In this document: positions 1-5,061 of the stretch, one piece after another
Numbering within the stretch: position 1 is the stretch's first letter
Layout: every line of letters begins with the position of its first letter
NCBI GenBank assembly: GCA_934133115.1
Contig: CAKPAV010000138.1
Coordinates: 1-5,061 of the forward strand
DNA length: 5,061 nt
Direction: 5' to 3'
Origin: an uncultured Bacilli bacterium
Lineage (GTDB): Bacteria; Bacillota_I; Bacilli_A; RFN20; CAG-826
Notes under the pieces: model-generated
The model's input: only the letters and a program-made list of their open reading frames with translations
Told to the model about the DNA's origin: nothing
Databases searched by the model: none
Made by a program: the position numbers and the translations under genes

Positions 1-51
1 TATTAATTGTGACTTTTTACTATTGGCAGGTACTAAATATTGATTCCTCAC
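1..51 (-). CDS. 5' end of a PrgI-like T4SS protein (partial, runs off the window)
   Basis: Only the first 17 codons are present, beginning with GTG at 51-49 and reading (M)RNQYLVPANSKKSQLI with no stop before the window edge. A GGAGG Shine-Dalgarno at 64-60 lies eight bases before the GTG, which makes this a convincing start. The gene begins 20 bases after the stop of the VirB6-like gene on the same strand, so it is very probably the third gene of that operon. An N-terminus of the form Y-x-VP-x-N followed by lysines is typical of PrgI-family proteins, small two-helix membrane proteins encoded between the VirB6-like and VirB4-like genes of Gram-positive conjugation systems (prgH-prgI-prgJ in pCF10). 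The PrgI assignment is an inference from 17 residues plus gene order; the presence of a gene is much safer than its name. Confidence 0.7.
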   Translation of the reverse strand, partial: MRNQYLVPANSKKSQLI

Positions 52-59
52 TAGTTTTT

Positions 60-64
60 CCTCC
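60..64 (-). promoter_or_regulatory. Ribosome binding site GGAGG for the partial leftmost gene
   Basis: On the minus strand AAAAGGAGGAAAAACTA precedes the GTG at 51-49. The perfect GGAGG core with an eight-base spacer is the main evidence that a gene starts here although only 51 bases of it are visible. Confidence 0.8.
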
Positions 65-71
65 TTTTATA

Positions 72-2345
72 TTATTTACCTTCTTGTTGTTTTTGAATTT
101 GCTTAGATATTTCTGCAGATACAGCACCAGAATGATTCTTAGCATTTTCACTATCAGAAAAGTATTTAACTCCAGTAGTTCCAGCTTTCATATCACTCAT
201 TAATTTATCTACAGCAGCATTATAATCTGCTAAAGATAAGTTATTATTATTGTACATAATATCATTCCAACTTTTATCCCAAGTTAATCCTGAAATTTCA
301 CTCATATCTTGAACAAAATCATAATTTGCATTTTGTTGTTTAAATACTTTGGCTTCATTAACAACTGCTTGGAATCTTGAATCAATTATAGTTCCATCAG
401 CAGCCTTTTTATTAAGCTTTTCATTTACTGCTCTAACAGTAGCAAGTTTTTTTAATGAATCCAAACGTTTTAAATTAGCTTCTTTTTCTTGTAATGCACG
501 TGCCATTTCAGCTGAAGATATTTTTCTAACAAAATTAGATTTATCAACTTGACTAGTTGCAATTGCCTTTTTCTGTTCAGCAGTCATCCCATCATAGTTT
601 GAATCATTCATTATTTGTGAATACCTGGCATTTAATGCTGCCATATAATTTTTTTCATCAAATACAGTATCTGAAATTTCTCTTTTTCTTTCAGCTTCAT
701 ATAAACCCGCAAAGTTGGCAACTGCTTCATTATCTTCAACATAACTCGCCATTGTCTTATAGAATCCTTGCATCTTATCGGCAGTTTCTTTTTCTTTCTT
801 AAGACTAGCTAGAGAATCAACTCCGAAATATGAACCTGCACTTCTTACAGCATCCATAATATGACCTTTTTGTACTCCACCAAATCCAGGATGTGCTGCT
901 TTATATGCCTCTCTTTTATTTCTATTTTCAACAGTAGCATCAGCTGCTTTATTAAGAGCATTTTTCATATCTTTTCCACTGCCAGCACCTTTAGCATACC
1001 ATACTCCTTTTGTAAATCCAGAGGCTCCGCCAGCAAGTGTACTTCCTATGCCCTTAACTACAGCTCCAAATTTTTTATCTTTTGGTGCCTTTTTAAAGTT
1101 TTGACCAGCATTAACAGCATTTCTAACAAGACCTGTTGTACCTGCCCCAATAGCAGCTCCAGCTGCAAATGCTCCACCAGCTTTCAATTTATCTTTAATA
1201 CCAAGCTTCATATCGCCATCCCCAATTCCAAAGATATCACCTAACAATTTCGGAGATTGTTTAATAAAAACAACGATACCCATAATTAAAAAACATTTGG
1301 CCATTAAATTAAAAATTGGTACACCGGTTTGACCACCAGTTTCATCGGAAAATAGTGGGTTATTAGCAACTAAGGAAATTAAATAAACTCCAAAACTCAT
1401 TACTAATGTTCTAATAAAAACACTTAAATAAGTTTTTGTTGTATTGGAAAGCCATTTTTTAAATACATCCTCCATTTTAGGAATAGCCATGCATATAATT
1501 CCAATTGGAGCAATCATTTGAAAAAAAGCTAATTTACACACCCTAATCCCCATATCAAAACAAAATGATATTATTACATATATCAACAATAATCCAACAA
1601 TGAATGCAGCAAACCAATCAAAATCTATTTCATTATCATACATATTCAATGCAAAAGCTTTCATTGGTGCAAAAGAACCAGTATTTTGTGCAAATAGAAA
1701 TGCAGCATCATATGAACATTCTTCACTTTGACTACCATCGCAATTTATATACAAATCCTCAGAACTACCGTCAAGACTCAATACAGGTTTTGAAGCAACA
1801 ATCTCACCAATATTTGTAGCACCTTTAACATCACTACCGGATAATCCACCTTCCGGTCTAAAGAAAACTTCAAAAGTATTAACACTCATCAATATACCGC
1901 CATAAATATTAGCATTAGTAACATTTTCACTACTGGCATCTCCTACATTTCCCGTAATTATTCCACCAATAATACCGGAATCTAAAATAGCACTTTGCAA
2001 ACCATAAGCAAAAGAAAATATAGAAGGACATAAAATAATCAAAATAATTGCAATAATAAAATTTTGAAATGTCTTTTTTCCATCAATTCCTTTTGTACTT
2101 CCATCTGGATCTACTATTTTTAAAAGAATTGCGTAAGCTAAAATAAAAAGCATTGCTACCGCTAATATTTTATAAATATTACTTGTAATATCCTTGAAAT
2201 TTTCTTCTGAAAATATATTAGTTTTTGCAAGAACCATAAAAACTCTATAGGCATAATCAACCAATTTATAAATACCTGATACAAAACCTATAACGAATTT
2301 ATTTATAAATTCACCAGCATCTTTTCTAAAATCTAAAATAAACAT
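72..2345 (-). CDS. VirB6/TrbL-like polytopic T4SS membrane protein with long helical tail
   Basis: Predicted 757-residue inner-membrane channel component of a type IV secretion apparatus. I place the start at ATG 2345, not at the in-frame TTG at 2375, because AAGGGGTGA (2358-2350) sits just before this ATG and the TTG would lie inside the upstream gene. By eye, hydrophobic segments lie near residues 58-78, 94-115, 244-264, 268-290, 305-327 and 344-364. A loop of about 128 residues (116-243) between the second and third holds C202 and C210, a possible disulfide pair. QMIAPIGIICMAIP (276-289) and QSPKLLGDIFG (363-373) resemble conserved parts of VirB6/TrbL and Gram-positive PrgH/TcpH-type proteins. 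A Gly/Ala-rich stretch (389-448) leads to a charged, largely helical, cysteine-free tail (about 455-757) in which I see no CHAP or lysozyme motif. Topology is uncertain: with six true helices the tail falls on the same side as the large loop, so one segment may be re-entrant. It is the second gene of the operon, 13 bases after the pilin-like gene. Family call is fairly sure; the tail's role is unknown. Confidence 0.8.
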   Translation of the reverse strand: MFILDFRKDAGEFINKFVIGFVSGIYKLVDYAYRVFMVLAKTNIFSEENFKDITSNIYKILAVAMLFILAYAILLKIVDPDGSTKGIDGKKTFQNFIIAIILIILCPSIFSFAYGLQSAILDSGIIGGIITGNVGDASSENVTNANIYGGILMSVNTFEVFFRPEGGLSGSDVKGATNIGEIVASKPVLSLDGSSEDLYINCDGSQSEECSYDAAFLFAQNTGSFAPMKAFALNMYDNEIDFDWFAAFIVGLLLIYVIISFCFDMGIRVCKLAFFQMIAPIGIICMAIPKMEDVFKKWLSNTTKTYLSVFIRTLVMSFGVYLISLVANNPLFSDETGGQTGVPIFNLMAKCFLIMGIVVFIKQSPKLLGDIFGIGDGDMKLGIKDKLKAGGAFAAGAAIGAGTTGLVRNAVNAGQNFKKAPKDKKFGAVVKGIGSTLAGGASGFTKGVWYAKGAGSGKDMKNALNKAADATVENRNKREAYKAAHPGFGGVQKGHIMDAVRSAGSYFGVDSLASLKKEKETADKMQGFYKTMASYVEDNEAVANFAGLYEAERKREISDTVFDEKNYMAALNARYSQIMNDSNYDGMTAEQKKAIATSQVDKSNFVRKISSAEMARALQEKEANLKRLDSLKKLATVRAVNEKLNKKAADGTIIDSRFQAVVNEAKVFKQQNANYDFVQDMSEISGLTWDKSWNDIMYNNNNLSLADYNAAVDKLMSDMKAGTTGVKYFSDSENAKNHSGAVSAEISKQIQKQQEGK

Positions 2346-2349
2346 CTCT

Positions 2350-2358
2350 TCACCCCTT
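2350..2358 (-). promoter_or_regulatory. Ribosome binding site AAGGGGTGA deciding the start of the VirB6-like gene
   Basis: The site lies in the 13-base gap directly after the TAA of the upstream gene and four bases before ATG 2345. It matches the AGGAGGTGA anti-SD complement except for one base. It selects ATG 2345 over the upstream in-frame TTG at 2375 and implies translational coupling to the pilin-like gene. Confidence 0.75.
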
Positions 2359-2913
2359 TTAATATTCAACGTCAATATTTGTAGTATTGTCTGTTACTTT
2401 TGGAGCTTTCCCATTATGTGGTTTTGATTTTTTACAATGTACTCCAGGACAACTACAATAATCAAGCAAGCATTTTGAGCAAACAGAATATTCATCTTTT
2501 ACATCATCACTACCGTTTATTAATCCTATCATCGCAGATAGAATAGTAGGTAAAAAGAAGATTGCAACCCCAATTACTAGTTTAATAACAAAATTAGACA
2601 AAGCCTTTGACATTGCACTTTGATCATCAGCAACAAATGCATTAAACATAGATATAATACCTGTAATAATTAAAATCAAAGGAACAACTATTTTAACAAT
2701 TACAAAACAAATAGATAATAATTTAATAAATTTAGTTACATTTTCATTTTTGCATGTTAAAGCATCTAAGCCTTCATCGGTTGCATTTAGCATAGTCAAT
2801 GTAACAGGTGAAAAATCACAAGTATTATTTTTAATCATAGCAGCCTTAACTCCGCTATTAAATGAAAAAATTCCAACAACAATCACAATAAACATAGTAA
2901 GTTTTCTTTTCAA
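2359..2913 (-). CDS. Small secreted two-helix VirB2/TrbC-like pilin candidate with C-terminal Cys cluster
   Basis: 184 residues. The start is a TTG at 2913-2911. It is preferred over ATG 2895 because it supplies a lysine/arginine n-region (MKRK) to an otherwise uncharged signal sequence and has GGTGAT five bases upstream. The signal peptide spans residues 1-24 with likely cleavage after VKA. After a short Cys-containing segment (C32, C54) come two hydrophobic helices, about 63-92 and 106-133, joined by a short polar loop ADDQSAMSKA and ending in FFLPTILSAMIGLI. Signal peptide plus two-helix hairpin is the architecture of VirB2/TrbC pilins and of pilin-like subunits in Gram-positive conjugation loci. 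Less usual is the tail: C145, C148, C153, C155 and C160 in a C-x2-C-x4-C-x-C-x4-C pattern, then a polar end, probably outside the cell. The hairpin is similar to the C-terminus of the divergent gene at 3020-4225. First gene of the leftward operon. Function is inferred from architecture and neighbours; it could instead be a non-pilin scaffold protein. Confidence 0.75.
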   Translation of the reverse strand: MKRKLTMFIVIVVGIFSFNSGVKAAMIKNNTCDFSPVTLTMLNATDEGLDALTCKNENVTKFIKLLSICFVIVKIVVPLILIITGIISMFNAFVADDQSAMSKALSNFVIKLVIGVAIFFLPTILSAMIGLINGSDDVKDEYSVCSKCLLDYCSCPGVHCKKSKPHNGKAPKVTDNTTNIDVEY

Positions 2914-2918
2914 AATAC

Positions 2919-2924
2919 ATCACC
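2919..2924 (-). promoter_or_regulatory. Ribosome binding site GGTGAT upstream of a TTG start
   Basis: GGTGAT matches the 3' half of the AGGAGGTGATC anti-SD complement and lies five bases before the TTG at 2913. An ATG overlapping the site (2920-2918) opens only a 20-codon frame out of register with the gene, so it is not the start. Confidence 0.6.
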
Positions 2925-2930
2925 ATATTA

Positions 2931-2959
2931 ATTATAAACTATTAATTAAATTAACGCAA
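2931..2959 (-). promoter_or_regulatory. Sigma-A-type promoter for the leftward pilin/VirB6 operon
   Basis: Minus-strand TTGCGT (2959-2954), a 17-base spacer, then a perfect TATAAT (2936-2931). The predicted transcription start is near 2924, giving a leader of only about 11 bases that begins at the Shine-Dalgarno itself. Found by reading; not measured. Confidence 0.7.
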
Positions 2960-2968
2960 TAAAATTGC
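2956..2968. repeat. Short palindrome GCAAT-AAA-ATTGC between back-to-back -35 boxes
   Basis: A perfect 5-bp inverted repeat with a 3-bp centre, which overlaps the -35 hexamers of both divergent promoters. It may be an operator for joint control or simply the result of two facing TTGC-type -35 boxes. Confidence 0.45.
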
Positions 2969-2993
2969 TTTTAATTTTTCAATATGATAAAAT
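2965..2993 (+). promoter_or_regulatory. Sigma-A-type extended -10 promoter for the rightward gene at 3020
   Basis: TTGCTT (2965-2970), a 17-base spacer and TAAAAT (2988-2993) preceded by the extended -10 element TG-A (2985-2987). The predicted transcription start is near 3000, leaving a leader of about 20 bases that carries the GGAGG site. Its -35 box is only five bases from the -35 box of the opposite promoter. Confidence 0.65.
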
Positions 2994-3009
2994 ATTTTTG
3001 TATTATAGT

Positions 3010-3014
3010 GGAGG
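3010..3014 (+). promoter_or_regulatory. Ribosome binding site GGAGG deciding the start at 3020
   Basis: GTGGAGGAAAAA directly precedes ATG 3020 with a five-base spacer. It rules out the in-frame ATG at 2984, which overlaps the promoter -10 region and would put twelve extra residues before the signal peptide. Confidence 0.85.
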
Positions 3015-3019
3015 AAAAA

Positions 3020-4225
3020 ATGAAAAATTTATTTAAGATAATTACTATATTTCTTTTTTGTTTATTATCCGTACAACCAACATATGCAGATGAATTTGAT
3101 GAGGATGAACCAAAGTTCTCATGCATATATGAAGATTTTCAACTCGATCCTGAATTGGATAGTAGCAAATTACTACAAGTAGATGTATATAAAGATGCAG
3201 TTAACTTAATTGTTTATTACAAGGATTCTGCTGGTAAAACTAAAACATATAATCTTGAGGATGACTGTGGTCAAGACTTAACAGAGTGTGAAGAAATATG
3301 GGATAAACCTGGTGTTGTCCTTAACTTAGTGGCTAATAAAGACAATTTTTATGAAGGGACTACTCCACATTGTCCAAACGCAGTGGTACAGCGAGGCAAT
3401 TTATATGAAAATGGTCTAGTAATTAGATTTGGAAAAAGCAATAGTAGTACAGATGAATACACGTCAGAATATATACCAAGGAAAGAATACCCTCATGGTT
3501 CAAGTTCTGGAGGAAGTGGCGAAGGTAATGGTGAAGATACACCAGATGAAGTAATTTTGGAATGTACAAAAGAAAATAAATACAATTATAATTTTGGAAC
3601 AAGTAAAGTCCCAAATGCATCAAATAAAACAATAAATTTTGAATTATTTAAGAAAAAAAGTGGTAAAATAATTGTTAGGGTAAATTATGGTTCAACTTTA
3701 AATGAATATGTAGTCGGAGAAGGTGGGCATAAAGAACTAGGTTCTGGTGATTCTTATGGTAATGCAAAAGTAGGTTTTGATAAATTTGGTACATTTGATA
3801 AATGTCCTAATCCAACCGAAACATATTTTTGTGAAGAAAATATTGAAGGTGAGGATTTTCACACATTTTTATTTACTTTAGACCCAAAAAATTGTAAAAG
3901 GAATATATCATCCCCTCTTGAAAAAATTGAAATTGATTCTAAAACTGATCAATTAAAGTGTGAAAGTATATTTAAAGGAAATCTACAAAAATATATTGAA
4001 AAAATATTTAGTTTAATGAAGTATGCAGGAATAATTTTATGTATTGGTTTAAGTATATATGACTTTGTAAAAGCACTATTAAATAATGATAAAGATTCCC
4101 TAAGTAAAATAACAAAAAAAGTATTTATTAGGCTTATTTTAGTTGCTGTATTATTTATGCTTCCTACATTAGTTAACTTCGTAATAAGTATTATAGATGA
4201 AAATGCTTGTAAAATTAACTTTTAA
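3020..4225 (+). CDS. Secreted Cys-rich ectodomain protein with C-terminal pilin-like two-helix anchor
   Basis: 401 residues; function not recognised. ATG 3020 is chosen because of GGAGG at 3010-3014 and because it opens a classic signal peptide (MKNLFK, hydrophobic core, cleavage probably after TYA at 23). The ectodomain has two parts separated by a Gly/Ser/Glu-rich linker (about 160-173). Part one carries C35, C83, C90 and C118; part two carries C182, C262, C271 and C292. Each contains a beta-like stretch (LIVYY, IIVRVNY) and a CPN tripeptide (118-120, 262-264). The hinge QLKCES (311-316) precedes helices at about 327-353 and 366-392, joined by a polar loop NNDKDSLSKITKK, with C397 just after the second. 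This hairpin matches the small pilin-like protein at 2359-2913 in helix spacing, the loop D-x-x-S-(x)-SK pattern and the LPT motif starting helix two's end (FMLPT versus FFLPT). It is divergent from the T4SS operon with its own promoter and terminator. It may be a decorated or tip pilin, adhesin or recognition factor; these roles are inference. Confidence 0.85.
   Translation: MKNLFKIITIFLFCLLSVQPTYADEFDEDEPKFSCIYEDFQLDPELDSSKLLQVDVYKDAVNLIVYYKDSAGKTKTYNLEDDCGQDLTECEEIWDKPGVVLNLVANKDNFYEGTTPHCPNAVVQRGNLYENGLVIRFGKSNSSTDEYTSEYIPRKEYPHGSSSGGSGEGNGEDTPDEVILECTKENKYNYNFGTSKVPNASNKTINFELFKKKSGKIIVRVNYGSTLNEYVVGEGGHKELGSGDSYGNAKVGFDKFGTFDKCPNPTETYFCEENIEGEDFHTFLFTLDPKNCKRNISSPLEKIEIDSKTDQLKCESIFKGNLQKYIEKIFSLMKYAGIILCIGLSIYDFVKALLNNDKDSLSKITKKVFIRLILVAVLFMLPTLVNFVISIIDENACKINF
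3951..3972 (+). repeat. Copy 1 of a 22-base exact repeat coding for the LKCESI hinge
   Basis: Identical to 5040-5061 and in the same reading frame in both genes. It encodes the junction between ectodomain and membrane hairpin (Cys codon 3959-3961). The match is broken upstream and is limited downstream only by the window edge. Confidence 0.9.
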
Positions 4226-4248
4226 TCGCAAACAAATTGCGATTTTTT
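4224..4248 (+). terminator. Intrinsic terminator after the first ectodomain gene
   Basis: A perfect 8-bp stem AATCGCAA/TTGCGATT (4224-4231 and 4237-4244) encloses an ACAAA loop and runs into six T residues (4243-4248). The stem overlaps the TAA stop codon (4223-4225), so termination follows directly on translation end. It isolates the gene from the next one. Confidence 0.8.
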
Positions 4249-4250
4249 AT

Positions 4251-4279
4251 TTGATAATATATAAGATATATGTTAAAAT
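4251..4279 (+). promoter_or_regulatory. Sigma-A-type extended -10 promoter for the second ectodomain gene
   Basis: TTGATA (4251-4256), a 17-base spacer and TAAAAT (4274-4279) with TG-T (4271-4273) before it. The design ATATG-N-TAAAAT is the same as in the promoter of the upstream paralog. Transcription would start seven bases after the -10 box, at or very near the A of ATG 4286, so the mRNA is predicted to be leaderless. Confidence 0.65.
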
Positions 4280-4285
4280 AAAATT

Positions 4286-5061
4286 ATGAAAAAATTGATG
4301 TTTAAATTATTTTTACTAATTATATTACTATTACCATTTAGTGCATATGCTGCTAAAGCGGAATGTAATTATAATAAAACTGAAGAATATGAAGTTTTTT
4401 CATGTAGTAGTTTAACTCTAGATAATGAATCAACTAGTTGTCAAGTGAAAATAAGAAAATACTTTGCGACCCCAGAAAAAGTTGAGTTAATTATTGATGG
4501 TACAAATCAAACAGATTTAACTAAAAAAAACTACACATGCGCTGCAAATCCTGATATAGAAATATCATTAAATTCTAACTTAGAAAATGGTGTTAATAGT
4601 TTAAGTCAATTATCTGTAACATATGACGACTACTATGACACATTTAGATTTAGTGGTATCATCCCATATAAAGAAGGATTAATAAGTTGTCAAGGTGCTG
4701 ATTATAATTTAATCGTTGATGAAGAAGACAATATCATATGTAAAATAACGTTAGAGGCTCAAGAAAACGGTGATGTACTTATGCGTTATGGCGAAGAATC
4801 AAAAATCAACCCTGGAACTGAATTATTATTTTGTAGTGCTGGCGGTGACTCATTAGAATTTAGATTAAGTAAATCAATGAGAAATGGTAGTTTAAAATCA
4901 GATAAAGATTGTCCCAAAATAATTCATGCAGGCGATAGTGAAAATGATAGCTCAATTAATGATAATTACACTCCTGACAGAGATACTTCAGGAAATAGTT
5001 CAAAACTTGATAATATTAATACAGACATTAGTACGGGAAAATTAAAGTGTGAAAGTATATT
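4286..5061 (+). CDS. Second secreted Cys-rich ectodomain paralog (3' end beyond window)
   Basis: Open from ATG 4286 to the window end, 258 complete codons. The N-terminus MKKLMFKLFL with a hydrophobic core and AYA/AKA (residues 20-25) is a signal peptide; there is no lipobox. Eight ectodomain cysteines fall into two groups of four: C27, C40, C52, C85 and C135, C152, C183, C209. The second group has a beta-like VLMRYGE stretch and ends in DKDCP, comparable with the FDKCP of part two of the neighbour. A stalk rich in Asp, Asn and Ser (about 214-250) leads to GKLKCESI, the same hinge as in the upstream gene, so a two-helix pilin-like anchor very probably follows outside the window. Apart from the hinge the ectodomain is strongly diverged from its neighbour. 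No Shine-Dalgarno is visible; the promoter position suggests a leaderless mRNA. ATG 4298 is a weaker alternative start. Function not recognised. Confidence 0.85.
   Translation, partial: MKKLMFKLFLLIILLLPFSAYAAKAECNYNKTEEYEVFSCSSLTLDNESTSCQVKIRKYFATPEKVELIIDGTNQTDLTKKNYTCAANPDIEISLNSNLENGVNSLSQLSVTYDDYYDTFRFSGIIPYKEGLISCQGADYNLIVDEEDNIICKITLEAQENGDVLMRYGEESKINPGTELLFCSAGGDSLEFRLSKSMRNGSLKSDKDCPKIIHAGDSENDSSINDNYTPDRDTSGNSSKLDNINTDISTGKLKCESI
5040..5061 (+). repeat. Copy 2 of the 22-base exact hinge repeat (cut by window end)
   Basis: Identical to 3951-3972 and in the same frame (Cys codon 5048-5050). It reaches the last base of the window, so the true repeat may continue through the membrane hairpin. 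Confidence 0.9.

Noticed and set aside
9..203. Plus-strand 64-codon frame at the left edge
   Set aside because: It overlaps the antisense of the VirB6-like gene end and of the partial GTG-started gene, lacks a ribosome site, and has the composition of a shadow.
349..1244. Plus-strand open frames of 67-127 codons opposite the VirB6-like gene
   Set aside because: They are antisense shadows with biased Ser/Phe/Cys composition, no ribosome sites and no recognisable features.
2346..2375. Ten-codon N-terminal extension of the VirB6-like protein from TTG 2375
   Set aside because: The TTG lies within the upstream gene and the good Shine-Dalgarno at 2350-2358 would fall inside the extension; ATG 2345 is directly behind it.
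2434..2481. Zinc-finger reading of the C-x2-C-x4-C-x-C cluster
   Set aside because: The tail follows a signal peptide and an even number of helices, so it is probably extracellular; no matching His/Cys spacing of a known zinc domain was recognised.
2984..3019. Twelve-codon extension of the first ectodomain protein from ATG 2984
   Set aside because: It overlaps the -10 region of the promoter, has no ribosome site, and puts an odd sequence before a standard signal peptide; GGAGG points to ATG 3020.
3423..3632. Minus-strand 69-codon frame within the first ectodomain gene
   Set aside because: It is antisense to a well supported gene with ribosome site and signal peptide; Tyr/Leu/His-rich shadow composition.
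4286..4370. Lipoprotein signal peptide because a cysteine follows the signal sequence at residue 27
   Set aside because: The residues before it (AKAE) do not form a lipobox; a signal peptidase I site at AYA/AKA fits better.
1..5061. Mycoplasma-type genetic code (TGA as tryptophan) suggested by the low GC content
   Set aside because: All large frames are complete without reading TGA, and the tryptophans I checked use TGG.
3020..5061. LPXTG sortase-anchored adhesin or type IV prepilin
   Set aside because: The visible complete protein ends in a two-helix hairpin and C-x3-F with no LPXTG motif, and neither N-terminus has a prepilin G-F-x4-E site.

Overview
The window is strongly AT-rich. It uses TTG, GTG and ATG starts and Shine-Dalgarno (SD) sites of the GGAGGTGA type. 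All three visible stop codons are TAA, every tryptophan I checked is TGG, and no reading frame needs TGA to be read through. This fits a low-GC Bacillota or related lineage (for example an uncultured gut Bacilli/RF39-type genome) using the standard bacterial code, not a code-4 Mycoplasma. The lineage call is inference.

Layout. Two transcription units diverge from a 106-bp intergenic region (2914-3019). Leftward (minus strand) lies a tight operon of three genes. The first (2359-2913) is a small secreted two-helix protein resembling VirB2/TrbC-type pilins. The second (72-2345) is a large polytopic VirB6/TrbL-like channel protein with a long helical tail. The third (1-51) is only the first 17 codons of a gene whose start (RNQYLVPANSKK) resembles PrgI-family proteins. 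Pilin-like, VirB6-like, PrgI-like is an order expected in Gram-positive type IV secretion system (T4SS) loci, where a VirB4 ATPase would normally follow beyond the window edge.

Rightward (plus strand) lie two tandem genes: 3020-4225 (401 aa) and 4286-5061 (at least 258 aa, cut by the window end). Both encode a signal peptide and a cysteine-rich ectodomain with four plus four cysteines. The first ends in a C-terminal two-helix hairpin that resembles the small pilin-like protein of the opposite operon. The second is cut exactly where that hairpin should begin, and its last 22 bases match the first gene perfectly. An intrinsic terminator separates the two genes, and each has its own promoter. 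The second promoter sits so close to the ATG that the mRNA is probably leaderless.

Working model (inference): this is part of a T4SS-like envelope machine in which one plain pilin-like subunit is accompanied by paralogs carrying large disulfide-rich surface domains on the same membrane hairpin. These could be decorated or tip pilins, adhesins or specificity factors. Nothing visible identifies a relaxase, coupling protein or ATPase, so conjugation cannot be concluded from this window. There is no gene-free stretch above 300 bases, and I saw no tRNA, rRNA, CRISPR array or insertion sequence.
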